Positions 10,873 to 23,035 of a DNA stretch of 64,000 nt are shown piece after piece. The notes under the pieces were generated by a model that was not told the DNA's origin, did not search any database, and saw only the letters and a program-made list of their open reading frames with translations. The DNA is from Mytilisepta virgata (taxonomy: Eukaryota > Mollusca > Bivalvia > Mytilida > Mytilidae), in NCBI GenBank assembly GCA_028015205.1, contig JAPWFG010000018.1:1178001-1242000 (forward strand). Reading direction: 5' to 3'. Position 1 is the first letter of the stretch; each line of letters opens with the position of its first letter. Made by a program: the position numbers and the translations under genes.

Positions 10873-11867
10873 CTGTAAAAATAAAAAAGAAATATTCTAG
10901 TTGTAAACTGAAGATGCATGACTACATAATAACTATAATGCAATAATATAATGTCGATGTACAAATATATTCATTCAATCTAATGAATGCAAAATGACAT
11001 GACCTGAAGATATACACATTTCTTGAAGGCCAAAATACAAAATAAATCCAATGCTGGTTAAAATGATATAAAAAATAAAGGTCGGTAAGTTAGTATGATA
11101 TAGTGGGCTCTTCTTGACTTATAAAGTGATTTTTCGATAATGCAGAGCTCAAGATAAGAAGCTTAGACACCTGAAACATTTCAATTTTTAATAGAATTGC
11201 ATTGACAGTTAAAACAGAGCATAAAGAAACATGCTGTAGTCAAATTAAATGGTACATATTTATTGAATTAAGGGAAATTAAATTAACAGAAAATAGGGGA
11301 GATAGACTTGCCTTTTTGTATAAAATTGAGATATTCATGAATTATGACCCTTTGAACAGATAATTTTCACAACTCCTGACATTTCAGAGTATTCTGAACG
11401 TTTACACTGAGTGAGTACAAGTGATTTCTGTTAACATTGTCTGCATTTGTCAATCAGCAAATTATATATATGAATTGCTGAGAAAAGCAAAGAAGGTCTG
11501 TAGAAAACATCCACATATAGATCAAATATTAATTTTAATTATTGCTTTTTTTGTATTGGGATTTATGGAGCTGGAAGTGTAGTTATGTTGGGTATGATAT
11601 TCAAATTAGTTCTTTTAAGTACATGTTTATACTGAGTTTTACTTTCAGGACGTAAATTTCAATTTCAAAATAGGCATTAAATATGCTTTGGATAAAAGAA
11701 TTATCTTGAGCTCTGAAGTAACAGTCAAAAAATGAGAATTAGTGTACTTTGTGTTAGCATAAACACATTTTTTCTATTTGGCCTAAATGCATGAGTCTGT
11801 GTATTGGATTGAGTAAAAATGTAATAAAATTAATCTGGTTGAACACAACTGAAATGCATCTTGACAA
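10873..11867. other. Upstream TFCP2 intron, nothing recognised
   Basis: AT-rich, no reliable exon or repeat. The missing upstream TFCP2 exon could lie anywhere to the right of 10872. Confidence 0.45.
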
Positions 11868-13531
11868 CTAGAGGTTCCAAGGAGCCTTTATTGCTCACTT
11901 GGATTCAATTTGCCAATCAACAGCCATAAAAGCACCTAAGAAAAACATTTATTGGACATTATTCTGAGAGAGGACAATCTAATAATCATGGCTGCCGAGT
12001 CTGGTTCAAATCGGCCAAGTGCTTTCAGACAAACATTTTTCAATCCATTTTACAATAGAGTTCTATGTTAAACTAGGTTTGGCTGTGGTGGCCATCTCTT
12101 TTGACAGTCCAGGTCAACGAAAATAATTCTAAGAAGGGGCCACTGTGGGACCATATCTGCCAAGCTTAACTGCAATTGGCTTAGTGGTTTCAGACAAGAA
12201 GTTTGGATTTTCTGATAGGGTCCGATATATGTAAAACTAAGTTTGGCTGTGACAGCCATATTGGATGGATGTGATTGGACACATTTGTGAAAGAGGACTA
12301 TCTAAGGACAATTGCTGCAAACTCTTGTTCAAACTGGCCAAGTAGTTTTAGACAAAAAGATTTTTAATTGAATTTTAACATAGGGTCCGATGACAAACTA
12401 AGTTTGGCTTTGGCGGCCATATTGGTTGACATTCCAGGACATTGGACATTATAACTCTAAAAGAGGACCACCTAAGGACTATCCACGTTTGTTTCCAATG
12501 ACCTCAGTATTTTCAGACAAGATTTTTTAATGAATTTTCCCAAAGGGTCCTATGTTAAACTAAGTATGGTTGACAGTCCGGGTCATCAGACTTAATTCTG
12601 AAAGTGGACCACCTAGCTAAGGACCATTTCCGCCAAGTTTTGTTCTACCTGGCAATGTAGTTCCAAAGAAGATTTTTAAAATTCATTCTCACTTTTTCCA
12701 TCACTTTGCATCGTCGTTGTCATTAAAATTTCAGATTTTGATCATCTCCTCTAAAAATAATGGGCCAATTGGAACCAAACTTTGCAGGAATGATGTACTA
12801 AAGGTGATTTGTAAGTTGATACAAATGATGTTTGTGAGGTCTTCTATAAATATTTGTCATTTCAACTTGATCCGGCAAAAAACATGGCCGTAATGGGTAA
12901 TTCTTTTTTCTGATTGGTATCATCTCCTCAGAAACTATATGTGCAAATGATTTGTAACTTGGTACAAATGATGTTAATGAAGTCCTCTACAAATATTCCT
13001 CATTTTATCTTGATTGGTTAAAAAACATGGTTGCCATGTGCAGTTCTTGTTTCTGATTTGCTGCAATTTGAAAAATAATCTCCTCTGAAACTATAAGTGC
13101 AAATGATTTGTAACTTGATACAAGTAAGTTTTTTAGATCTTCTACCAAGATCCCTCTTTTTGATTTGATCTGGCAAAAATCATGGCTGCCATGGGCAATT
13201 CTTGTTACTGATTAACTGAAACTTTCAAAATCTTCAGTCCTGAAACTATAAGTGCAAATGATTTGTAACTTGGTACAAATGATTGTTGTGAAGTCTTTCA
13301 CAAAGTGTCCTCAAATCTTCTTGATATGGCTAAAACATTGCCATTGGCAATTTTTGTTTCCTAATTGAACAAATCCAAAGCTTTGTTAATAAAGCTTGGT
13401 CACAATTGGCCAAGTAGTTTCAGAGGGGAAGATTTTTAGCATGTTTAAAGGAAATTTTATGACTACGGACACCAGACGATGGTTGCAAAGTGATGGCATT
13501 AGCTCACATGGACTTTTGGTCCAGGTGAACT
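11868..13531. repeat. Hairpin-ended repeat, copy 4, composite with internal inversion
   Basis: Starts 'caactagaggttccaaggag' and ends with the hairpin at 13501-13531. Units up to about 12700 run in the forward sense ('ctaagtttggct'). From 12700 the sense reverses ('ccatcactttgcatcgtcgt' is the inverted signature), followed by about four reversed units of about 170 bp ('acttggtacaaatgatgtt'). Confidence 0.65.
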
Positions 13532-13623
13532 AAAAAGGAGAAAAAATAACATTTACTTACAAAGATTCCTCTGTTTATCATGTTTATGTCCACATGTTTA
13601 TGGGACACAAAATTCTTGCGAAC

Positions 13624-13733
13624 CTCATATTACACATGTACATGTACATGTGTGTAGTTGAGCCAAGAACTAGCTGTTTGATATCAAAATCTGCTGCCAG
13701 GGAGTCAATGGTACTGATGTTATGGTGGGACAT
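13624..13733 (-). pseudogene. Diverged duplicate (or alternative) first TFCP2 exon
   Basis: From an ATG at 13733 the frame MSHHNI...DSLAADFD...LGSTT...NM-AG follows exon 10678-10872 codon for codon at both ends and stops at the same point, ...ATGAG|gttcgc, in phase 2. It remains fully open over 36 codons, but the SLSGLG core is lost and a TACATG microsatellite adds 'MYMYM'. Possible acceptor 'tatacag' just upstream. It could be a decayed duplicate, or an alternative start exon splicing to 8443. I favour decay because the conserved motif is gone. Confidence 0.55.
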
Positions 13734-14657
13734 ACAACTGTATATACCGTTCTTTTTTTAAAGGCAAATACATCCAACCGTACATGTAATTCAAATGCCA
13801 TATTGCATGTAAAGTCAATTTTGATTGGGTGACGTTGAAAATCTGATGGATTTGCAATTAAAGCCTACACAATTAACGTTTATGGAACATGCAATGCATC
13901 ACTATAAGAATACATGTCTTATTTTTACATGAAAATTTCAATTTTAAATTAGAATGGAGATAACAGTATGGTATTGTATTGTATTTCAATATCTGACTGC
14001 ATCAATATATATCATGGTTGCAAAATATCCATTTACTGGTTTTTGTTAATGTGTTGTTACTATATTCAATTTAAAATTATCAAGTTTATATGTACATGTA
14101 TTTGATACAAGCAAATATTAAAATACACTAGTCATTTCTTTTTAATATTATTATAAACAGTGATAACATGATGTTAGGGGTATAAATGCACTGACAATAG
14201 GCTGCCACATTTCCTACTAATAAACTATGTACAGTGTATCCAAAAAAATTCTGAAGTTGAACCAAACAGATGGTCATACATTTTGTACTTCAAACCAATA
14301 ATTTATACATGAACAGTGAAACTCGGTTGTGTCGAAGTGCAGAGGATTTCAAGAAAACTTTGACTTATCCAGTGCCTCAATTCATCCGTATTCAGTTTAG
14401 ACATCCAGCTTAATCTCTGATTATTTCATACACTTAATGCTGTGCTTTGTTTACACAAATCAATGTCCTTTTCAAAAAAAAATAAAAAATTAATTAAAAA
14501 AATGTGAAAAACAACGAATTTGCATCAATTTCAATGATTTTTTTTGGAAACAGTAATCTTTACAATTAAAATAGATGGCCATGGTTAAAACGTAGGCTAG
14601 AACTTGAATTATATGAAAGGAAAACCATGTTTCATCAATTAAGCTATCATGTTCGAC
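13734..14657. other. No gene seen
   Basis: AT-rich spacer without recognisable exon or repeat. Confidence 0.45.
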
Positions 14658-14866
14658 TACTGTAAATTCGGAAATTATTGCGATGTTTTTATTATTGCGA
14701 AAAATGCGACAGGGTTGTTATTGCAATAATTTAAACTCTCATTTTGGAATTTTTTATATGAATGAAGCGGAGTTTTTCTCAATATCGTTAAGATTAAAAT
14801 CGCATTTTGGTCTAAAAGACAATATTGCAATAATAAATGCACGCAATAATTTCTGAATTTACAGTA
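14658..14866. mobile_element. TA-flanked MITE, 209 bp (copy 2)
   Basis: Inverted relative to the copy at 4625-4834: TACTGTAAATTCGG at the left, TGAATTTACAGTA at the right, TA at both borders. Confidence 0.75.
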
Positions 14867-15402
14867 TATAAATGGTAAGCTAATATAACTTTTGGGCTAC
14901 CAAAATAGTTTGACACAACCGACATATTTGACTCAAGCATGTTCGAGTAAACAGTGTTGAATTTACTTGGAATTAATATCCAAAAATTTGGGTCCAGTCA
15001 GCAGCTTCGACATATCATATGTATTCCAATGAAGAGTGTTCGACTGTAATTGACAACCATTTTCAGTGCAGAAATTAATTTGAATGTGATAATTAGGAGA
15101 AGTTTTAACAGTTTCTGTGTAAGTGTAAAGATTTCTACCTTTTCTCACCACACAGCATGACATTGATGCATTAATTCTGCAAAAAATGAAATACAATGTG
15201 TTGGTGGTTGAATAAGACCAATAAACATGTTCAGACCAGTACATGTATATGCAACTTCTAAAAGCTAAATTCTATGACTACCATTCTGTACTTATTTTCA
15301 TTCAGTCATGATCTACATCTAGCAAGAACTATCTGTTGTTATCTACATTTGTACATTGTACATCTTATGATAACAGTCTGTTGTTAACCAAGTCTTATAA
15401 TA
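14867..15402. other. No gene seen
   Basis: AT-rich. A possible tiny exon at 15161-15180 (minus strand) was tested as the missing TFCP2 exon, but it would create a stop. Confidence 0.4.
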
Positions 15403-16945
15403 TACTGAACCGCAAAAGAAACGTCGCTTTTTCAAAATGTTAGCAAAATTCAAAATAAATATTAATTAATGATTTTTGTATAATCAGTATTACGATTACA
15501 TCACCAGGTAAGATTAAATTACCTGTGAATTAAATTTTCGGTTGAATAATTTTCAGTTGATATCGTAGAGCGACCGTACCTAAAACCGCTCGTGGGACAC
15601 ACTTGGCGGTAATTTTTCTTAAATCTTAAATGATCGTGAAATTCATGCTCCTTTATGGGTATAAAAGGCCGGAGAAAATTAAAGAGTGTAGTATCAGTGT
15701 TGACACAGAAGCTATGCCACGTCTGACTCCACAACAGAGAGAACAGGCCATTGGTCGATTGGATGCTGGGCAATCTGCCAGAGTTATTGCCAACGACTTC
15801 AACTGTGCTGTTCGAACAATTGAACATCTACGGACACGGTACAATGCAACAAACAGCACAAATGACCATCCACGGAGTGGTAGACTCCAAGTCACTACCC
15901 CTAGACAGAATAGAGGCATTGTTCGTCACCATTTGATGAATCGGTTCACCCCAGCTGCCGAAACTGCCAGAAACACTGTTGGAACACATGGACGACCCAT
16001 AAGTGATGATACGGTTCGTCGGCGATTAGCTGCTAGAAACATGAGATGTCGCCGTCCAGCAAGAGGACCTATTCTTACTCCTCGACACCGTCAAGCTCGT
16101 CTTCAGTGGGCCACTCAGCGACAGAATTGGCGAAATCGACAATGGCGTAACATCATCTTCTCTGACAAAAAAGCCGTTACTGCATTTCAACAGCCGATGG
16201 CAGAACCAGAGTGTGGAGAAGACGCGGGGAACGTTACGAAGACAGCTGCATTCTGGAAACAGACGCGTGGGGAGGACCTAGCATCATGGTATGGGGTGGA
16301 ATCGGCCTTAACGTTAAACTTGGTCCAGTCATCTTTCAGAACCTTGGCCCAGGCAGAGGAAATGGCGTAACAGCTGCCCGTTACATCGACCAAGTCTTGA
16401 CACCCCATGTTCAGCCCCATTTCGCACGTCATCAAAACAAGACTTTCCAACAGGACAATGCACGTGCGCATACCGCAAGAGCCACAAGAGACTTCCTACA
16501 GCAGAATAACATTAATGTTATGGATTGGCCGGCTTTGAGTCCAGATTTAAACCCTATTGAACATTTATGGGACGAAGTTCAAAGACGGTTGAATAATGAG
16601 CAGCCAAGTCCGAAAACTGCAGCTGAACTTTCACAAGCGTTTCAGAGAGTATGGGCACGTATTCCGATGGTGTTTATTAATCGGCTCATCAACTCCATGT
16701 ACCGAAGATGTGCCGCAGTAATTGGTGCCGGTGGAGGACATACACGTTATTAACGGACGTGGGAGCACAGCATTGAAAACATGTGACGTTGCGACAATTG
16801 TGACGTTTTTGTGAACATTGTAACCAAAAGACTGTAAATCATTCATTAAATTTTGTAAAAATTAATTTAAAATATATAAATGTCACTTTGAAATAAATGT
16901 ATGTGAACATGTCATTTTGTGCGACGTTTCTTTTGCGGTTCAGTG
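15403..16945 (+). mobile_element. Complete Tc1-like transposon (1543 bp)
   Basis: Terminal inverted repeats of 25 bp at 15403-15427 and 16921-16945 match at 24 positions (ACTGAACCGCAAAAGAAACG core). TA stands on both sides (15401-15402, 16946-16947), the Tc1/mariner target duplication. One transposase gene inside in the same sense. The fully preserved ends suggest a fairly recent insertion. Confidence 0.95.
15714..16753 (+). pseudogene. Tc1-family DD34E transposase, one frameshift
   Basis: The protein would cut and paste the surrounding element. The start MPRLTPQQREQAIGRLDAG is the usual N-terminal helix-turn-helix of this family; a second HTH (DDTVRRRLAARNMRCRRPARG) follows. The first half reaches W-R-N-I-I-F-S-D, where D is the first catalytic residue. 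Directly after it, an A6 run (16167-16172) shifts the frame by two extra bases. The second half continues in another frame from 16175 with RYCISTADGR, the second Asp in QQDNARAH, then 34 residues, then Glu in SPDLNPIEHLWD, ending at TAA 16751-16753. All three catalytic residues remain, but split between frames, so this copy should not make active protein unless the A-run is an assembly error. Combined length would be about 345 residues, normal for Tc1. Confidence 0.93.
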
Positions 16946-16947
16946 TA

Positions 16948-17800
16948 ATACTTTGTTGTTATTTTTTCCCAAATTCATGCATGCAGTTTCTTGAAATTTT
17001 GAACATCACCATGATCACAAAGCACATACTGTCAACTCACAATTTTGATAATGATACTTTATCTCTTTTGACCAGAGGTCAACCAGCATGACCAGAGTAA
17101 TTCATTCATAAAATGAACTTTTTACATTTGTAATACTGCATAATGCATATATATGATACAATATAATTATTTTCAGGCGTTTTAACTCTGCATAGGACAG
17201 AAACCATGTTGAAAAAGACATTTAAGGATAATCGCTGGTCTAATGGGAAATAAATAGGATTTGAAATCGGTGTTTTAGTTTGAGAGAACAGATGAATAGT
17301 AAACAAATAAGCAAGAAAAAAAATATAGGTTCATGTGCTCATTTTAGAGCTATAAAGCCTTGAAAATTTGCAGAAAATAGGTTTTCTCTGGATTTTTCAT
17401 TGTCTTTGCATTGGCAACTTCAGTCTCTCAAAAATGTATGAAAAAATAAAAAGTATTTCATAAAATTTTGTCAAATACCATTTTAAGGTATATATGATTG
17501 AATTATAAAAGAAAAAGTGTGGGTTCATGGGTAAAACATTTAATGCTTAAGAAATGAATAAAACCCGAGTATCCCAAAAATCTGACAAAAAGACCAAAAT
17601 ATGACCAGCGAGCATCCTTAATAAGAGCCCTTTGTAATTTACTGGAATTAAATTATAATCAAAGAATTCAGTTTATTTATCATTTTAATAAAACAAAGCC
17701 ATTTTTTCTTAGAATTTGTAGCAAAGTTTACAATGGCTTTCACTGTCAGTCTAGTTTATATAAAAAGATGCTTCGTAAAACATGTCTGTGAAGGCAGATG
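16948..17800. other. No gene seen
   Basis: AT-rich sequence without convincing frames or repeats. Confidence 0.45.
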
Positions 17801-18290
17801 TTTATTATCCCCGGGCTAGCAAAGCGGTGGGGATAATGTTTTGCTGTTCGCCGTACGTACATAATGTTCAGGATTATCTCAGGAACCATAAGAGATATAA
17901 AACTGAAACTTTGATCATTGTTAGCATTGTTGATGTAGATTGTGTTTCGGAATTTAGGATTTGCCCTTAGGGCATAATTATGAGCAAAAAACGGATTTCG
18001 CGATATCCAGTAAATAGTAAAATCTTCTAAACTATTTGGACTATAATGCTGAAACTGAAACCATGACTAGTATTACATATAGCGAATTCAAAAGTGGCAT
18101 GAGAATTTTTCTGAAACCCATGCATACAATGTAGCAACAAGAGAGTTCAAAAATCCCAAAATCGATTGTCACAGAACTCCTCTTACACCCTAAGCGGTAG
18201 AAAAATAAAAATTGGTGCATTACTAGCACTTTAAAAGTTGACTGTGCCGAAGGTTATGAATTGTGAAATTTGCCCTTTGGGCAGAAAAAA
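17801..18290. repeat. Hairpin-started dispersed repeat (third type)
   Basis: Begins with a hairpin ATTATCCCC...GGGGATAAT (17804-17837) and then carries 'tgcccttagggcataattat' and 'tgccctttgggcag' palindromes. The layout resembles the other hairpin-ended repeats. The right boundary is uncertain. Confidence 0.4.
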
Positions 18291-18959
18291 ATTTCTGGAA
18301 GAGTCTCAGACTTATTAATTTTTGAAAATTACCAATCAACCATACTATCAGACACTAGCAGAATAATAGCTGTTAAATGGAATATTTTGATTTCAAAAAA
18401 AATAATTGCAACTTTCGTAAATTTCCTGAAAGACTTTAAGAACTTCATTTTTTGGAAATGTATCTAGCAACCAGATATATTCGTAAGGCCAAAATAAAAA
18501 TGTTTGCAATAACACCACCCACCCATTAAAAAGCCGCCGACTCAAGATTTTTTTTATCGATGTCATTTCTGGAAAATGAATCCTTCATTGTTTCTTTTAT
18601 TAATTTCAGGGTATTTTCGATACCCTTCGGGATTTTACGTTTAATGAGTTGTCGCACCTGGTCGTCATACAACGTGAATAACAAAATTAAGCCACTTGTT
18701 CAGAATTGTTCTTGGACGGCTGTCATGATAGCTTTTCAGTTAAATCCACCTGAACTATGTGTTTGACAAGATCACTGATCTTGGCGATATTGGTATGAGA
18801 AAAACTAATATAGATTTTGACAGCGTCGAACAAACTTGATAAATCTGCTGCAGTATTTGAACTCGATTTTTATGATGTATATAATTCTTGATGTATGCAA
18901 CTCGTCATCTGTTTGATTTCTTTCAAATTTTCCCATTCAAGATAGAATCTACCAATAAC
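18291..18959. other. No gene seen
   Basis: No convincing frame. Probably the tail of the preceding repeat and spacer. Confidence 0.35.
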
Positions 18960-19123
18960 ATGGGACAGCCATTTTTCGGCCAATCCAACGGACAACTTTA
19001 TAGAGACCAGCCTTTCAAATGGTGTCGCAAATCTATCCCTGAAATTTTCATCCCGAACTGGAATCGAACTAGAGACCTTTTGGCATCGTAGTCCAATGCA
19101 CTAATCACTACACCATGCCGCCC
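18960..19123 (-). mobile_element. tRNA-derived SINE, family 2 (partial)
   Basis: Read on the minus strand: box A-like TGGTGTAGTGATTAG, box B-like TAGTTCGATTCC, then 'gttcgggatgaaaatttcag', as in the SINE at 36255-36563. The 3' part is shorter and diverged. Confidence 0.8.
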
Positions 19124-22100
19124 TTTTATGAATACACTGTTTTGTGAACATTGTTAACATTTCAAAGCACACTGTCGTTATGTTCTCACACTTGTTCTTA
19201 TTGTAATGTTTTGAAAGAAAATGAAACACTGAATAAGAATTCTAGTTCTTCTGAACATTCTTAAACAATGTTCTTAAAATAAATCATACATCGTATACAT
19301 GTTAACCATGACAATACTAGATAAACACTGTGACCTGTGTTAAATTTCAGCAAGTTAGCATTGTTGAAAAAAAGAACGATATATTTTCTTTCGACCAAAA
19401 AAAAAAAAAAAAAAAAAGCCTACCTACCCACTGCTAGGGTAAGTGCAAACAAAAATGTTTTTAAGTGTGGCCTAACCATTCAGACTCTAAGATCTTCATT
19501 TTTTTGGGGAAATGTCTCTGGCAACCATGCATATTAATAACTATTAATGTCACAAGACTTAGGCTAACCATTCAATTTCCAAAGATGATATTCAAACATT
19601 GGTAAATTTACACTTAATTAGTAGAACATGTCATCATAAAAACAGTTCACTACGTGTACATGTATTTACATTATCAATGTATGATATCCTACTCGGTCAC
19701 ACTTCATTTAACATTATGACTACTATCTCACATGTCCAATTCATTACTAAAGTTGTCACATCGGAATATAATTTCCTTTAGAGCATTTTTGTGATTTACA
19801 CAACAGCGGCGCGGGGATATGCAGCGCTGTTTCATTTTCATTGAAATTAACTTTCTTCAATCATTTAAATCGAAGAAATACCTTATCTCTTACATTTTAT
19901 CCCAAGTTTCTTTAATTTAAATCGCTAAACTACGCAGCATTGTCATTACACTGTATCATTTTTTTTTCTCTGGACAGTAATATCGTGAACACGAATATTG
20001 GGCCTGAACGATAATATTCCTAAGACAGTAAGAGTTATCTTCCCAAATCACGAGGTTGTATAATATTTTTTTTTAATAACATACTGTAGTTAATTCACTA
20101 CTAAACCCCAGGTCATTTCAAAAAGCTTGCGCATATTTTTATCAAAATGAGCAAACAATATTTCAACAGAAGTTCAATCTTTAAAATCCAAGAAATATTG
20201 ACTATATTTTCCAAGACGTCAACAAAAATTAATAAGCATGGAAAATCGCTGACGTAAAAGCACTGAATAACGCATTTTAAACAGTAAAAAAACATTAAAA
20301 ACTATTTTGTAAACAATTTATCAGTACACGTGTGATGGTCCAAAATGGCCCGGTAAATAATGTGTATGCAGCAAGTCCCGGGAAATTTTAATACATCTAA
20401 CGGCCGCTGTTTTCATGACAAAAATTACCGAGTTAACAATCATATGTTGTTACAGACAAAGTTTTTCATGACATAACAAACATTTGTCATTACAGTTTTG
20501 ATGCCCCAAAGGGGAGATAACTCTTTCAGATTTCTGAAATAACAAGTGCTTGTTATTTTCTGTAATAATGCTACAGGGTCATGCCTCTGACTGATTAATG
20601 ACAAGTAATACTTACATCCGTAGATTCTGCAGCAATATTTGACACGTCTAAAATGAAACAAAGTATAAAAGCCCAATTAAAGGAATTTAAAAATCACGAC
20701 AGTTACGGACATCTGTGAAAACAGTTACCGACTTCCTGCTATAATCAAAATATTAGTTACGATCATCATTACGATAAATTCAAATGCTGAAAATAGTTTA
20801 TTGAGCAATATTTACGACATGCGTACGCTTCGGAATCATTTCTTTAGTAAAGAGCAATGTATCCGATTTAAGAGGAACGCGTTAAACTAGGGATATCATT
20901 AAAAAACTAACTTGCAAATATACCAGAATTGGCATCCTCCATATTGGGATGTCCGTAACTGCAGTTACGGTCATGTTTTAAACCCTGTGAGTATATAGGC
21001 TTTGAAAATGCTATAAATTTTGGTGAAATCCAGTTTTTTCCAGTTATACCCGTGCAACCCAGATAAAATCGGTCTGAAATAAGTTAAAACTGAGAGTGAG
21101 GCTAATACTAGACTGACAGTGACATTAAAAAATGATGCCATTAATATGATCTCCCCAAAGTGGACTTACCTACCAAACAGCTGATAATAATATATGGATC
21201 TGTTGTTGTTGTTGTCGTTTAACAGAATGGTCTTTTGTCCTTGCCCTTACACGAGGATATACCGGAAGTAATTAATATTTTTTCCCTTACTCCGTCTTCC
21301 GTAGTAGGAGTACCTCAGTTTCATGGAGCATGCCATAGATTTTAGCCCTGGTTATATGTATAAAAGATAGATAGAGGACCAGCTGGGTCGAATGATTGTC
21401 AGTAGTCTAAAAATTTTTTTATCGCGACGAATATAACGATGCGAAACCTGGAGCCCACATGAAGCCAAGACAGCATTTTAAAATCAAAGAAATCCTTGAA
21501 AATGATATCATTTGTGAAACAGTCCTGCACTTGTTGATGTACATCATACAATGATAAAATCATGAATTATTGGATTTTACAGTAATAAAACTAAGACAAT
21601 CTATATACATGTATAATTTACGTTCATTAGGAGTTATTTTTTCTAGAAATTCATGTAATGTATATAATATGTAGATAAAAGACAGTAAATGTTCATTAAG
21701 TAATATTTTTTTTATTACGCGCTTTTTTAAAAATAATTCTGACAGTTTAGTTCTGTTTTTGTATATCACTGAATTTAGAATGTGCCGTGTCGTGTACATA
21801 TCGTGAACAATCACATGTATGTTTCATGACCCAATTTCTTGTATCAACAGCTAGCCGTAAAATTAATATAGAAATCTGGTGTGATGGCGGTTACAAAGTT
21901 TAGTTGTTTATTCTCTTAATCTGTTTAAGATCTTAATTATGAGACTTTGATACTCTGATTAAATATTCTCTGTTCCTGCCAAAATGAAGTGGAAGCAGGT
22001 ATACGTATTACTACGTACATGTGTACTACGTGCCTCCGACGTGCCTATGCGCAACTACGCCACTGTCTTTCATTTTAGGTTCAGGTTAGAATTTTGTATA

Positions 22101-22957
22101 GTTCCATTGAAATTCTCACTCGGTCACACAGATGGTGACCTGGGCAGCCCTGCCGGACTACAATGTAGGTCACCCATTAAGTCATAACTGGGACAGTAGG
22201 ATTTGGAATGTAGACGCTAAACAGAGCACAAGAAATTTTTATTGCAGAATAGGATGTCATAATGTTATAAATACATTAATGGTTGTACATGTATTTATCT
22301 AGTGAACTTCGGTTTATTAACGTCAAACAGACAACGAAGCTACACAACACAATCTACCGAATCCCCGCAAGTTACACTGGAATCTGTTGCAATTCAGAAA
22401 TTCTAGCGGACTTTGTTATTCTTACTTGACATATAAATTTATTTTCACGTTCTGTTTTATTTTTGGAATACCGCCTTCAAACAGGTCATCTTGTAATTTT
22501 TTAGCATTATAAATTTGCTATTTATGTAGGAAGACTAAAATGGATTAATTTCTTTTTTAAATTAGATGGTTTGTTAATACACCACCTCTTCACAAAAAGA
22601 CAAGAACTGATCGACCAAATTTAGCACTGTTTCATTTATTATCCACATTGGAATTCCAATAGCAAACTATAGGAATTGCGCTATGAAAAAATAATCCTTT
22701 TATCTTTGTGAAGATTATTCCAATATCTGCGAAATGATTTATTTATCATGTTTAGAGATAGTCTATGATTAAGTTATATCTTTACTTCGAAAAGGGGGAA
22801 ACATTTCGTTTTCTGTAGCTTTTGTGTACTTCCACCAATAGTTTAAGAGGACTGTAAAACAACATTTTCCCGTTATCAACATGACCAGCACATGACCTGG
22901 ACATTTCATGCTGTTGGCGTGGCCAATGATGCGAGCACGATAATAGCCCTTTCCACA
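19124..22957. other. Gene-poor stretch with a possible promoter region
   Basis: No coding exon could be supported. Contents seen: a poly-A run near 19400, the CAGTTACSG cluster at 20700-20970, an ATG on the minus strand at 20944 (MEDANS then a gtatat) whose splice phase does not suit TFCP2, and AT-rich sequence. Less repeat-rich than its surroundings. Confidence 0.4.
20700..20970. promoter_or_regulatory. Cluster of CAGTTACSG sites with an 18-bp perfect palindrome
   Basis: CAGTTACGG at 20700, CAGTTACCG at 20722 and the palindrome CCGTAACTGCAGTTACGG at 20953-20970. CAGTTA/TAACTG fits the MYB element YAACKG. The 13-mer CAGTTACGGACAT at 20700-20712 recurs inverted at 20949-20961. Whether it is regulatory is inference. 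Confidence 0.3.
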
Positions 22958-22984
22958 AACTTTTTTCCGGTATCACGATTCTGA

Positions 22985-23035
22985 TTCTAAAATTATAGCG
23001 AGCGCAGCGAGCGCTATAGGAGCATATGCATTTTC
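22985..23035 (+). repeat. GCGAGCGCAGCGAGCGC hairpin-element fragment
   Basis: 'agcgagcgcagcgagcgcta' and 'gagcatatgcattttc' recur in the same sense at about 35663-35705. The 34 bp to the left (ttccggtat...aaaattata) recur inverted at about 35745-35780. Confidence 0.6.

Noticed and set aside
15161..15188. Small splice-bounded block on the minus strand as the missing upstream TFCP2 exon
   Set aside because: The only phase that would join exon 10678-10872 creates a TGA at the junction.
20926..20944. ATG GAG GAT GCC AAT TCT G|gtatat as TFCP2 exon 1
   Set aside because: Ends in phase 1, whereas the next exon requires phase 2. It could only work with a further exon that I cannot find.
22128..22167. 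Everted nuclear-receptor half sites GGTGACCT...AGGTCACC
   Set aside because: Two half sites 24 bp apart is a weak, frequent pattern and no gene start is nearby.
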